DNA of 64,000 nt from Streptomyces olivaceus (GTDB taxonomy: Bacteria; Actinomycetota; Actinomycetes; Streptomycetales; Streptomycetaceae). A program made the translations under genes and the position numbers. Below the pieces are notes generated by a model that worked only from the letters and a program-made list of their open reading frames with translations, had not been told where the DNA came from and made no database searches. The stretch spans positions 62,001 through 126,000 of the forward strand of contig NZ_JOFH01000009.1 in NCBI RefSeq assembly GCF_000721235.1. The letters run 5' to 3'. This document shows, piece after piece, positions 1-8,417 of this stretch (positions are counted from its first letter, which is position 1; every line of letters begins with the position of its first letter).

Positions 1-1147
1 AGTCCGTGACCGCCGCCGGGTCCCAGCCCTGCTGGAGGGCGTGGCTGCCCAGGATCATCAGCCGGGGAATGTGGTGCGTCCCCCCTGTGTCCCGCACCTG
101 CGCGAGGACGGTCTTCAGGCAGCGGGCCTCCACCGCGTCCGCGTCCAGGTCGTTCCACCAGTCGGGCAGCGGGGCGGTGTGCCGCAGCTCGTTGCTGTGC
201 CGGTAGGCGTCACCGAAGTACCAGTAGAGCTGCCACACGTACTCCCGCCAGCCGGCGACCTGCCGGATGTAGCCCTCCACGCTGTTCAGCGGGGCCTTCC
301 CGGCACGCCAGGCGGCTTCGGCCCGTTCGACGCACTCGGCGGGGTCCAGCAGGCCCAGGTTCAGCGCGGCGGACAGCCGGCTGTGGCTCATGACCGGGTC
401 GTCGGCGAGCATGGCGTCCTCGTACGGGCCGAACGTGCCGAGCCGGCGGTCGACGAAGCGCCGCAGAGCCGCGCGGGCCTCGGTGCGGGTCGCCGGGAAG
501 AGGCGCGGTCCGTCCCGCCCGACGAACGACACGTCGCCGTCCCGCTCCCAGCGGTCCAGGTCGTGGCGGACCTCGTCGTCGATCTCGTCCTCGCGGGGCC
601 GGTAGGGGCGGCCCACCGGGAGGCGGTCGGCGTCCCGGGGCGGGGGCTCCCGGTTGTCGTGGTCGAGGTTCCAGCGTCCGCCCGCCGGCCGGTCGCCGTC
701 CATGAGCCAGCCGTGCGCGCCCCGCACCCAGTGGTAGAAGGCCTCCTGCCGCAGGCCCTTCCCGCCGTGCCCGTCCGCCCAGGCCGCGAAGTCCGGCATG
801 GGCACCAGGAAGCCGCGCGCGGGCAGCACCGTCACCCGCGGGAGGGCCTCGACCAGGCGGAGGGCCGCGTACGACGTGGGGTGGTGCACGGTGACCGGGC
901 CGGTCCCCGCCCGCTCCAGGCCCTCGCGGTAGGTGTCGGCGCGCACGTACGTGAGGCGGTCCCCCAGCTCGGCGGCCCGGTGGCGCATGGCGGACAGCAC
1001 GAGGTGCGCCTTGGCCCGGTGGAAGCGGCGTCTTCGGAAAACCGAACGCGCCTCGATCATGAGCAGCGGGGTGTCCCGGGAGGGGCCCTCCTCGCCGGGG
1101 GTGAGGAAGTGCGGGCCGAGCTGATCGCCGAAGAGCCAGTGCACCAC
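1..1147 (-). CDS. Cryptochrome/photolyase-related protein (DPRP family), 3' end outside window
   Basis: The N-terminal part reads MHWLFGDQLGPHF, typical of deoxyribodipyrimidine-photolyase-related proteins, which include the FeS-BCP / prokaryotic (6-4) photolyase group. These bind FAD and repair UV lesions or sense light. About 382 residues are present and the C-terminus, where the iron-sulfur cysteines would lie, is cut off at base 1. The start is GTG, either 1147 or 1144; an AGGAGG lies 5 to 8 bases upstream, so both are possible. The gene follows an FAD oxidoreductase on the same strand (132-base gap), and the two may be co-transcribed. Family assignment is from sequence recognition; repair activity is inferred. 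Confidence 0.85.
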   Translation of the reverse strand, partial: MVHWLFGDQLGPHFLTPGEEGPSRDTPLLMIEARSVFRRRRFHRAKAHLVLSAMRHRAAELGDRLTYVRADTYREGLERAGTGPVTVHHPTSYAALRLVEALPRVTVLPARGFLVPMPDFAAWADGHGGKGLRQEAFYHWVRGAHGWLMDGDRPAGGRWNLDHDNREPPPRDADRLPVGRPYRPREDEIDDEVRHDLDRWERDGDVSFVGRDGPRLFPATRTEARAALRRFVDRRLGTFGPYEDAMLADDPVMSHSRLSAALNLGLLDPAECVERAEAAWRAGKAPLNSVEGYIRQVAGWREYVWQLYWYFGDAYRHSNELRHTAPLPDWWNDLDADAVEARCLKTVLAQVRDTGGTHHIPRLMILGSHALQQGWDPAAVTD

Positions 1148-1279
1148 GGATGCCTCCTGGGTCGCCGGGCCGGGCGGAGCCGTTCCCGGGTCGTCGTGGG
1201 TTGCCGCAGGCCGCGCGTAGCGGGCCGGGTACCCGGCGCCGCCCCGTCCACCGCGGCCCGCCCCGGCCGCCGCTCGGCG

Positions 1280-2527
1280 TCAGCCTCGTGCGAGGTCGGC
1301 GAGCACCTCCCGCGCGGCGCGCGTTCCGGACGCCAGGGCGCCCTGCACCGATCCCGTCGCCCGGTGGTCTCCGCACACGTGGCGGCCCGGGGCGTGGCGG
1401 GTGGTGCGGCACAGCGGCCAGGGCGGACGCATCACGGGCAGCGCGCCCTCGACGGTGTACGCGGCCACCTGCCGCCAGTCGCCCGTCGGGGTGCGGTACA
1501 GCTCGGCCAGTCGCCGCAGCACCGTACCGGCCGTACCGGGCCGGTCGGCGCCCAGGACGCTCGTGGAGACCAGGGCGGTGCCCGGCGGCGCATAGGTGGG
1601 GGCGACCCGGCTCAGGACGCAGGTGTTGAGGACGGTCCCGGCGCTGTCCACCACGAGGGTCGGTTCGGCGAGCGGCGGCCGGTCGGTCGCATGGTAGTAC
1701 GTGGTGACCGTACGCCCCTCGGGCGCGCTCAGGCCGGGCAGCAGGCGGCCCGCGGTCGCCGCGTCGGTCGCGACGACGACGGACCCGGCCGGCGTCTCGG
1801 TGCCGTCCTCCAGGAGTACTCCGGCGGGGGTGATCTCGCGGACCGGCGACTCCAGCCGCAGCACTCCGTCCGGCAGCCCCTCGGCGAGCTGGGCCGGTAC
1901 CGCCCCGATGCCGTCGGCCGGCAGGCAGAGGGACCCGCGGACCATGCTCCGCCAGACCAGGTGGAAGAAGCGCGCGGAGGTCTCCAGCCGGTCCTCCAGG
2001 AACACGCCCGACAGGAACGGCCGCAGGACGTGCGCGACCGCCGCGTCCGACACCCCGGCCCGGCGCAGGGCCGCCGAGGTGGAGCGGTCGGCGCGCCGCT
2101 TGAGCACGCCCGCCGGCAGCAGCGCGTCCCCGGCGGTGAGCGCCGCCAGCGCGGCCAGGTCCCGCGCGCCGAAGACCCGCCCCGGCAGCAGCGCCCGGGC
2201 CGACTCCGGGCGCCTGGTCGGGTCGGCGACGCGGACGGGCCCGCCCGGCGTGTGCGCGAGAACGCCCGGGGTGAACGGCCGCAGCCTCAGCCTCTTGAGG
2301 TCCAGTCGGCGTTTGACCTGCGGATACGAGGTGTTGAACACCTGGAACCCCCGGTCCAGCAGGTATCCGTCGCGCCGGTCCGTGCGCATCCGGCCGCCCA
2401 CGCCGTCGGAAGCCTCCAAGAGCGCCACGCGCCGCCCGGCCCGGCACAGGTCCAGCGCGCAGGCCAGACCCGCCAGACCCGCACCGACCACGACGACGTC
2501 CGGTGTTCCGGGGTGTGCGCCGCTCAT
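1280..2527 (-). CDS. NAD(P)/FAD-dependent oxidoreductase (phytoene desaturase/amine oxidase-like)
   Basis: This 415-residue protein opens with the Rossmann dinucleotide fingerprint VVGAGLAGLACALDL (about residues 12-27), followed by an E/GxGGRMRT stretch typical of flavin amine oxidases and carotenoid desaturases. A second FAD-contacting segment near the C-terminus reads HVCGDHRATGSVQGAL. It probably oxidises a small hydrophobic or amine substrate; nothing in the sequence fixes which. The ATG start has AGGAG five bases upstream. It precedes the photolyase-related gene on the same strand, a pairing that suggests a light or oxidative-stress response, but no other carotenoid gene is in view. The family is secure, the substrate is not. 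Confidence 0.85.
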   Translation of the reverse strand: MSGAHPGTPDVVVVGAGLAGLACALDLCRAGRRVALLEASDGVGGRMRTDRRDGYLLDRGFQVFNTSYPQVKRRLDLKRLRLRPFTPGVLAHTPGGPVRVADPTRRPESARALLPGRVFGARDLAALAALTAGDALLPAGVLKRRADRSTSAALRRAGVSDAAVAHVLRPFLSGVFLEDRLETSARFFHLVWRSMVRGSLCLPADGIGAVPAQLAEGLPDGVLRLESPVREITPAGVLLEDGTETPAGSVVVATDAATAGRLLPGLSAPEGRTVTTYYHATDRPPLAEPTLVVDSAGTVLNTCVLSRVAPTYAPPGTALVSTSVLGADRPGTAGTVLRRLAELYRTPTGDWRQVAAYTVEGALPVMRPPWPLCRTTRHAPGRHVCGDHRATGSVQGALASGTRAAREVLADLARG

Positions 2528-2734
2528 GCTGCTCCTCGTCGTCCGCGCCTGGCTGCCGTCATCCGTGCTCCAGCGGACCACAGCGTCCGGGCAGGTGCGA
2601 GATGTCGCGGCCGAACGAGCCCCGCGTCTTCGCAGTCGGCTCCCACCCGGCGCGCGCTTCGGCTCGAACCCGCCGGTTTTGCGGCAGTCTTGCCCGGGCA
2701 CCGGCGGTGGTGCGGAAGTGGCCCGGAGGTGTGC

Positions 2735-3466
2735 ATGACGTGGCTGGCGGCATCGTGGTGGGACGTCCACAACGGGCAGGGTCTGCGGCAGTTGGGCGAG
2801 CTGGGTCTCGCCCTCGTCCTGTCGAGCCTGATCGGCTGGGAGCGGGCGGCCCAGCAGAAGAGCGCGGGACTGCGGACCCACACCCTGGTGGGCATCGCGA
2901 GCGCGCTGATGATGGAGGTCTCGCAGCACGGCTTCACCGCCGTCCTCGGACTGGAGAACGTCTCCTTCGACCCGTCCCGGGTGGCGGCCCAGATCGTCTC
3001 GGGCATCGGGTTCATCGGCGGCGGTCTGATCTTCGTACGGCGGGACGCGGTACGGGGTCTCACCACCGCGGCGACCGTCTGGCTGACCTGCGCGATCGGC
3101 ATGGCGTGCGGCGGTGGGCTGCCTCTGCTCGCGCTGGCCACCACCGCACTGCACTTCCTGGTCGTACGCGGCTATCCCCTGCTCTCCTCCCGCCTCGTGC
3201 CCGGCGCGGCGGCCTCCGCCGTCGAGGCCCGGCTGACCTATCTCACCGGCACGGCGCTGCTGCCCCGCCTGATGGAGACGTGCACCCGGCGGGGCTTTCG
3301 CATCGTGCAGGTGAAGGTCGAGCGGCTGCCGGGCCGCACGGAGGGCGCCGCCCGGGTGGTGCTGCAACTGGAGGGCCCGGACGACACGTCGGGGCTCGCC
3401 TCGGAACTCTTCCAGGACGACGGCGTGATCGACGTCGAGATGACCGCCGCCGCGGACGACGAATAG
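2735..3466 (+). CDS. MgtC/SapB family membrane protein
   Basis: This 243-residue protein has four to five hydrophobic segments in its first 150 residues. It carries the MgtC signature ERAAQQKSAGLRTHTLVG (near residue 35) and the glycine-rich IGFIGGG segment. A soluble C-terminal domain of about 85 residues looks like the ACT-like domain common in longer MgtC proteins. Family members sit in the inner membrane and help survival at low magnesium or modulate F-type ATPase; the role here is inferred. The ATG is chosen because GGAGG lies six bases upstream; in-frame sequence before it is the antisense of the FAD gene. It is divergent from the oxidoreductase and convergent with the next gene. Confidence 0.9.
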   Translation: MTWLAASWWDVHNGQGLRQLGELGLALVLSSLIGWERAAQQKSAGLRTHTLVGIASALMMEVSQHGFTAVLGLENVSFDPSRVAAQIVSGIGFIGGGLIFVRRDAVRGLTTAATVWLTCAIGMACGGGLPLLALATTALHFLVVRGYPLLSSRLVPGAAASAVEARLTYLTGTALLPRLMETCTRRGFRIVQVKVERLPGRTEGAARVVLQLEGPDDTSGLASELFQDDGVIDVEMTAAADDE

Positions 3467-3478
3467 GGCCCGACGCCT

Positions 3479-3940
3479 TCACCGGGTCGGCAGGTCCACC
3501 TCCGCGCGGACCGTCTTGCCGACGGGTACGCGGTCGAACACGCCCCACCGGTCGGCCAGCGCCTCCACGAGCAGCAGCCCGCGACCGCTCTCGGCCACCG
3601 CCGGCGTCTGCTCCGGTGCGGTCGGCCGGCACTCGCCCCGGCAGTCGGACACGTCGATCCGCAGCGTGTACGCGTCCAGTCGCAGCAGCACCTCGATGTC
3701 CCGCCCCGGCACCAGCCCGTGCGTCACGGCGTTCGCCGCCAGCTCCGCGACCAGCAGCGCGGCCTTGTCCGACAGCGCCGAGCCGTACGGGATGCCCCAC
3801 GTGTCCAGGCGGTGCAGCGCGAGGTGCCGGGCCAGGCGGGCACCCCGCGGGGTGGAGCTGACGCGCTGGGCGAACACGCGTGCGGTGACGGGAGGTTCTG
3901 GCGTGGGGGGTGGTGTGGGGGTCGCTCTCATGCCGCACAT
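3479..3940 (-). CDS. ATP-binding protein of the anti-sigma/HATPase_c type
   Basis: This 153-residue protein has a GHKL fold. The N-box reads ALLVAELAANAVTHG and the G2 box ESGRGLLLVEALADRWGV. Streptomycetes encode dozens of these SpoIIAB/RsbW-like proteins. It lies next to an XRE-DUF5753 gene and a DUF397 gene, the same trio found at developmental loci such as abaA and whiJ. A role in setting the activity of those regulators is inferred. The G1 box (SDCRGE) is weaker than in kinases, so ATP binding without kinase activity is possible. Two starts are plausible, ATG 3940 and ATG 3931; neither has a strong ribosome site. Confidence 0.85.
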   Translation of the reverse strand: MCGMRATPTPPPTPEPPVTARVFAQRVSSTPRGARLARHLALHRLDTWGIPYGSALSDKAALLVAELAANAVTHGLVPGRDIEVLLRLDAYTLRIDVSDCRGECRPTAPEQTPAVAESGRGLLLVEALADRWGVFDRVPVGKTVRAEVDLPTR

Positions 3941-3980
3941 CCCACCGGCCGCGAACGGCGTTCCACCAGGTCCGCCACTG

Positions 3981-3999
3981 GTACGCAGGGTCAGCGTAC
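3981..3999. promoter_or_regulatory. Inverted repeat between the ATP-binding gene and the XRE gene
   Basis: GTACGC and GCGTAC arms are separated by seven bases in the divergent spacer 3941-4096. It is a candidate operator for the XRE-DUF5753 protein encoded immediately downstream. This is position-based inference only. Confidence 0.35.
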
Positions 4000-4096
4000 G
4001 GGTACGGAGAGTGGACAGTAGACGTAACCGCCCGTGACCATGGGGCTGTTCAGCGGGTTGGCCTGAAGTGGGCGTACATGCGGGGAGGTGTCCTGG

Positions 4097-4957
4097 ATGC
4101 CGGACAGTGCGGGTGGCGTGGAAACGCTCTGCGGGGGCGGGGAACCGGAGCGGTCGGACAGTCTGCGGACGTTCGGCGAGGTCGTCAAGGCGTTCCGCAA
4201 GCGGGCGGGACTGACGCAGGAGGAGTTCGCGCCGCGCGTACGGTACTCGCTGCCGACGGTGGCCTCGATCGAGCAGGGCCGGCGGTTCCCTCCGGGGGAC
4301 TTCGTGGACCGCGCGGAGGAGGTCCTGGACGCGTTCGGTGCGCTGAGGGGTGCGGCACGGCATCTGTCCCGGCAGCCGGGGTTGGCGAGCTGGTTCAGGC
4401 AGTGGGCGCGCTTCGAGGCGGAGGCGGTGAGCCTGTACACGTACGAATGCCGGGTGGTTCCGGGGTTGTTGCAGACGGAGGGGTACGCGCGGGCGGTGTC
4501 GTTCAGCGTGCCGCCGCTGCCCGCCGAGGAGGAGATGAACGACCGGATCGCGGCACGCATGGCGCGGCATGCCCTGCTGGCGACGGACCGGAAGCCTCCG
4601 ACGGCGTTCAGCTTCATCGTGGAGCAGGCGGTGCTGGAACGCCACACGGGTGGCGAGGAGGTGACGCGGGAGCTGTACGACCACCTGCTGTCCACCGTTG
4701 AGCAGCATTGGAACGTGGAGTTCCAACTCATGCCGCTGCGGCAGCCGGTACATGCGGGGCTGGACGGGCCGATGCAGTTGGCAGAAGCGCCGGACAATCG
4801 GTGGTTCGGCTACTCCGAGGGGCAGAAGAACGGGCGGCTGATCACCGATCGTAAGGAAATCAGCGTGCTCCACCAGCGCTATGCCAAGATGCGTTCACAG
4901 GCCCTGACTCCAGAGGACTCCCTGGGCCTGTTGAAGCGAATGCGAGGAGCGCTATGA
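4097..4957 (+). CDS. XRE-family regulator with DUF5753 domain (WhiJ-like)
   Basis: This 286-residue protein has a helix-turn-helix at about residues 25-75 (core LTQEEFAPRV ... SIEQGRRFP), then a DUF5753 domain of about 190 residues. This is the WhiJ-type architecture of Streptomyces development and antibiotic regulators. The ATG at 4097 is preferred over an upstream GTG (4088) because the GGGGAGG ribosome site overlaps that GTG and lies eight bases from the ATG. It overlaps the DUF397 gene by four bases (ATGA), so the two are translationally coupled. Partner specificity between DUF5753 and DUF397 proteins is a known theme, but the target genes here are unknown. Confidence 0.92.
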   Translation: MPDSAGGVETLCGGGEPERSDSLRTFGEVVKAFRKRAGLTQEEFAPRVRYSLPTVASIEQGRRFPPGDFVDRAEEVLDAFGALRGAARHLSRQPGLASWFRQWARFEAEAVSLYTYECRVVPGLLQTEGYARAVSFSVPPLPAEEEMNDRIAARMARHALLATDRKPPTAFSFIVEQAVLERHTGGEEVTRELYDHLLSTVEQHWNVEFQLMPLRQPVHAGLDGPMQLAEAPDNRWFGYSEGQKNGRLITDRKEISVLHQRYAKMRSQALTPEDSLGLLKRMRGAL

Positions 4958-5223
4958 ACACGTCCGACCTGGCCTGGTTCAAGAGCAGTCACAGCGGCTC
5001 GCAAGGAGACAGCTGCGTCGAAGTAGCCCTGTCCTGGCGGAAGTCCAGCTACAGCAGCGGCAGTGAAGGCGACTGCGTCGAGGTGGCCCCCTGCCCCGGC
5101 ACCGTGCATGTCCGTGACTCCAAGGTGCGGGACGGCGATCAGCTCGCCGTGTCTCCGGCGAGCTGGACGCACTTCCTCACTTACACCACCGGCACCCACA
5201 GCGGGTTCGGCACCGGAAGGTAG
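4954..5223 (+). CDS. DUF397 protein with an internally duplicated motif
   Basis: This is an 89-residue protein. DUF397 proteins are usually 60-70 residues with one W/F-x-KSS-S motif. Here the motif occurs twice: WFKSSHSGSQGDSCVEVA (about residues 8-25) and WRKSSYSSGSEGDCVEVA (about 28-45), followed by the usual VRDSK and WTHFL blocks. The first copy looks like a partial tandem duplication of the domain start. These BldB/WhiJ-associated small proteins are thought to modulate the XRE partner. It is coupled to the preceding gene by ATGA, and its last 43 bases overlap the convergent siderophore-synthetase gene tail to tail. Confidence 0.85.
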   Translation: MNTSDLAWFKSSHSGSQGDSCVEVALSWRKSSYSSGSEGDCVEVAPCPGTVHVRDSKVRDGDQLAVSPASWTHFLTYTTGTHSGFGTGR

Positions 5224-6710
5224 CGCGCGTCCGCGCCGTCCGCTCCCGTCCAGCGGAGCAGGAGGTTGGTCTTGCCGGGCAGGGTGGGGGCGGCCAGGAG
5301 CGCGGGGATCTCGGGGAGGTCGTGCCGGGTGAGGGCGCGGCGGACGGCGGGCCAGGGGGCGAAGCCCCGGTGGTGCTCGGTGAGGGCCGCCGCGATCTCC
5401 AGCAGGTGGTTGACCAGCAGGCAGTAGACCAGGCGCTCCCAGCCCGCCTCCCGGGACGTGTCCGGCAGGAGCTTGACGCCCTCCGCGTCGCGGAAGAGGG
5501 CCTGGACCGGCGTGCCCGCCGCGTCCACGGCGATCACGGTGTTCTGGAGGTGCGCCTCCACGACGACGCCGCCCGCGGCGAAGGCGGTCAGGACGGGCGG
5601 GACGACGGCCGCGAGGTACGCCTCCCACCAGGCCGCCGGGTCACCGGCGTTGGCCAGCGGGCTGTCCGGGAGGTCCTCCACCAGCGCGGCGGCCAACAGC
5701 GGGGTCGCGCCGGGGACGAGGTGGGGGCGGAAGCCGTCGCGGACGACCACGGCCAGTTCCTCGTAGGCGAAGTCCGCGGTGCGGTGGCCGCGGTCGGCGA
5801 GCCAGGCCGCCGGGGTGCCGAGCGCGGCGAAGGCCTCGGTGGCGGCCGTGTCGGTGCGGCGCAGCTTGAGCAGGTCGTGGCGCCACAGGCGGCGGATGTC
5901 GTTGGTGATGCGCACGTCGAGGCTGAACTTGAGGAACAGGTCGCGCTCCGGCGCGTACACCGTGCGGATCGCCGCCGTGGGCCACACCGGGGAGCCGGTC
6001 GCGCCCAGGCGGATCAGGCGGCCGTCGGCGAAGGCGGGGGCCAGGGACTGTGCCGCCAGATCGAGTTGCCAGGGGTGGGCGGGCAACAGCCGGTAGCCGG
6101 GCGGGGCTTCGCCGAGGGCGTCCAGGGCGGTGGTGTCGCCCTCGTCGACGACCGCGTCCGCACGCACGGCGAGCAGCGTCAGCGGGAAGCGGGCGTACGC
6201 CTCGGGCGCGTACGGCAGCCAGTCGGCGTGCGGGCCGCCGCCGCGCGCCTTGGGCGCGGGGTGGTGGGTGTGGCCGGTGAGGAGGGACTGCTCGGAACGG
6301 AGGTAGGGGTCGTCGGGCGGGGTGGCACGCGCGCGGGCCGTCAGCAGCGCGGCCACCGCGTCGCGGCTGTCGGTCATCTCGGTGGGCAGCTCGTGGTTGG
6401 CCAGGCCGGTGTGCCGGCGCAGTTCCTCGGCGACGAGTTTCACCAGCTCGGCGTGGCCGAGGCGGTGCCAGGCGCCCGCCGCGCGCAGCTCCGGTTCGGC
6501 GGGGCGCCGGCCCGCGCGCACGCGCAGCAGTCTGCCGCCCGGCAGCCGGTACACCGGCCGGGGTGTCGGGGTGCGCACCGGTTCGGCCACCTCGCGCAGG
6601 AGGCAGTTCAGCAGCGGTACGGCCGCGTAGGCGTCGGCGCGGGCCGGGATGTCGTCCCGCCGGGCGGGGTCGGCGCCGGGCGCCGGGGGCAGGAGATCCA
6701 CGCGTTCCAC
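5181..6710 (-). CDS. IucA/IucC-family siderophore synthetase (NIS synthetase)
   Basis: This 509-residue protein has family landmarks: GHTHHPAPKAR at about residues 146-156 (nucleotide-binding HP..K motif) and HPWQ at about 212-215. LFRDAEGVKLL lies in the C-terminal FhuF-like region. NIS synthetases adenylate a carboxylate such as citrate or succinyl-hydroxamate and condense it with an amine or alcohol. The GTG start has AGGGA five bases upstream. A second, divergent synthetase of the same family starts about 100 bases away, so they probably act in one pathway, but no hydroxylase, decarboxylase or transporter gene adjoins them. The product is unknown. Its 3' end overlaps the DUF397 gene. Confidence 0.9.
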   Translation of the reverse strand: MERVDLLPPAPGADPARRDDIPARADAYAAVPLLNCLLREVAEPVRTPTPRPVYRLPGGRLLRVRAGRRPAEPELRAAGAWHRLGHAELVKLVAEELRRHTGLANHELPTEMTDSRDAVAALLTARARATPPDDPYLRSEQSLLTGHTHHPAPKARGGGPHADWLPYAPEAYARFPLTLLAVRADAVVDEGDTTALDALGEAPPGYRLLPAHPWQLDLAAQSLAPAFADGRLIRLGATGSPVWPTAAIRTVYAPERDLFLKFSLDVRITNDIRRLWRHDLLKLRRTDTAATEAFAALGTPAAWLADRGHRTADFAYEELAVVVRDGFRPHLVPGATPLLAAALVEDLPDSPLANAGDPAAWWEAYLAAVVPPVLTAFAAGGVVVEAHLQNTVIAVDAAGTPVQALFRDAEGVKLLPDTSREAGWERLVYCLLVNHLLEIAAALTEHHRGFAPWPAVRRALTRHDLPEIPALLAAPTLPGKTNLLLRWTGADGADARYLPVPNPLWVPVV

Positions 6711-6813
6711 TCGTTCCCTACGGTCGGTCCATGGCGGAGGGGTCGGGAAAGATCAGTATGTCTGCTGTCGTCCTTGCGGAGTGACGCCGTATCCGTACCC
6801 GAGGAGTCTGCCC

Positions 6814-8355
6814 GTGCACCGTCCCCCCAGCGCAGAGGCCGAGGTCGTCGAGGAGTTGGCCGCCGTCCGGCCCGATCTGGTCGATCTCTGCACGGCCCGG
6901 CTGCCCGGCGCCCGCGCGGCCGTGCTGTCCCGGCTGTGGCGGGCCCTCGCGCACGAGCCGCTGCCGTGGATCACGGGCCGGGAGCGCGCCGGGGACGGGC
7001 TCGTCCTGCGGCTGCGCGACGGGCGGCGGCTGACCGGACCGGCCGCCGATCCCTACCGCACGGACGCGTACGTGCCGGCCGTGCGGATCGACGGGGCCGC
7101 GTACGACGACCCGGCGCGGCTGGTGACCGACCTCGGGGTGCCGCAGGGCGACGGGTTCGCCGCCGAACTCGGGCACAGTGTCGCGTCGTTGGCGCTCTCG
7201 CGGGCGGCCCAATCCGTTGCCGTCGGGGAGGACGACCTGGCTCGTGGCCCGGACGCGTGGCCGGACAGCGACTGGGGCTGGGAGCGGCGGGTGGTCGACG
7301 GGCACCCGTACCATCCCAACTGCCGTTCGCGGCCCGGCTTCTCGGTCGCGGAGCAGCTCGCCTACGGGCCGGAGTACGGGCCCGTGGTGCGGCTTGGGCT
7401 GGTGCCGGTCGCGGCGGAGGCCTGCCTGGTGTCCGGGGTGTGGCCGCGTGAACTGCGGGACGGGACGCGGCTGCTGGTGCCGGTGCACCCGTGGCAGGCG
7501 GCGCACGTGCTCAAGGGGACGTGCGAGGAGGACACCGGTTCGCAGGGGCTCGACGCGCATCCGCTGATGTCCCTGCGGACGCTCGCCGTGCCCGGCGGGC
7601 CGCACGTCAAGACGGCGCTGAGTGCCCGGCTGACCTCCTCGGTGCGGGACATCTCGGTCGCCTCGATCGGCGCGTCGGCGGACGTCTCCGACTTCGGGCA
7701 GGCGCTGGCCGAACGGCTGGACGGACTGCTGCACGTGACCGGGACGCTGGGCGCGGTCGCCGCCGGTTCGCCCGACCTGGCCGCCGTACTGCGCGAGTCG
7801 CCCCGGGTGTTCGCGGCGCCCGGCGAGCACGTGGTCCCGGTGGCCGCGCTGACCACGACCGGGCTGCCGGACTCCCCCGCGTGGCTGGCGTCGTTCGCAC
7901 GGCTGGCCCTCGGCGTGGGGCTGCGGCTGCTGGAATTGGGCGTGGCCCTGGAGGCGCACGGCCAGAACCTTCTGGTGGTGCTCTCGTCCTCCGGCGAGCC
8001 GCTGCGCCTGGTCTACCGCGACCTCGCCGACATCCGTGTCTCCCCCGCCCGGCTCGCCCGGCACGGCATCGCCGTCCCCGAGCTGCCCGCGCGGATGCTC
8101 ACCGACGAACCGGTGGCGCTGCGCCGCAAGTTGTTCGGTTCGCTCGTGTGCGGCGCGCTGGCGGCGACGGCCGGTTCGGGAACCGCGCTCGGCGGGGCGC
8201 TGGAGGCGGCCGTGGGTGAACTTCCGGGTACGCCCGACCTCGTGGCCCTGCGCGAGGAGCGTCTACCCGTGAAGTCGCTGACGCTGATGCGGACTTCACC
8301 GCGGAGCACGGGCGACCTGTGGACCGAGTTGCCCAACCCGCTGCACACGACGTGA
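6814..8355 (+). CDS. IucA/IucC-family siderophore synthetase (NIS synthetase), second copy
   Basis: This 513-residue protein has GHPYHPNCRSR at residues 163-173, HPWQ at 225-228 and LVYRDLADIRV in the C-terminal domain. The lysine usual in the HP..K motif is arginine here (HPNCR), unlike its divergent neighbour. The two enzymes are not close copies and may use different carboxylates. GTG 6814 is chosen because GAGGAG lies seven bases upstream; GTG 6781 has no spaced ribosome site. The divergent spacer 6711-6813 shows no recognisable 19-bp iron box of the DmdR/IdeR type, which is unusual for siderophore genes. Confidence 0.9.
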   Translation: MHRPPSAEAEVVEELAAVRPDLVDLCTARLPGARAAVLSRLWRALAHEPLPWITGRERAGDGLVLRLRDGRRLTGPAADPYRTDAYVPAVRIDGAAYDDPARLVTDLGVPQGDGFAAELGHSVASLALSRAAQSVAVGEDDLARGPDAWPDSDWGWERRVVDGHPYHPNCRSRPGFSVAEQLAYGPEYGPVVRLGLVPVAAEACLVSGVWPRELRDGTRLLVPVHPWQAAHVLKGTCEEDTGSQGLDAHPLMSLRTLAVPGGPHVKTALSARLTSSVRDISVASIGASADVSDFGQALAERLDGLLHVTGTLGAVAAGSPDLAAVLRESPRVFAAPGEHVVPVAALTTTGLPDSPAWLASFARLALGVGLRLLELGVALEAHGQNLLVVLSSSGEPLRLVYRDLADIRVSPARLARHGIAVPELPARMLTDEPVALRRKLFGSLVCGALAATAGSGTALGGALEAAVGELPGTPDLVALREERLPVKSLTLMRTSPRSTGDLWTELPNPLHTT

Positions 8356-8381
8356 CGTCGGGGTGTCGCCGCGGTCTCGTT

Positions 8382-8411
8382 TTGGAGCCCGGCACCCCCG
8401 CTCAATAGGAT
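8382..8411 (+). promoter_or_regulatory. Likely leaderless promoter of the vWA gene
   Basis: TTGGAG (8382-8387), 18 bases, then TAGGAT (8406-8411). The ATG at 8418 is seven bases past the -10, exactly where transcription should begin, so the mRNA may be leaderless. The AGGA inside the -10 could also act as a weak ribosome site. Confidence 0.5.
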
Positions 8412-8417
8412 CCGCCG

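Noticed and set aside
41..2734. Long in-frame extension upstream of the MgtC start
   Set aside because: It is antisense to the photolyase and FAD oxidoreductase genes; the MgtC start at 2735 has its own ribosome site.
6711..6813. Iron-box search in the siderophore-synthetase spacer
   Set aside because: No TTAGGTTAGGCTAACCTAA-like sequence or clear Zur-type box is visible.
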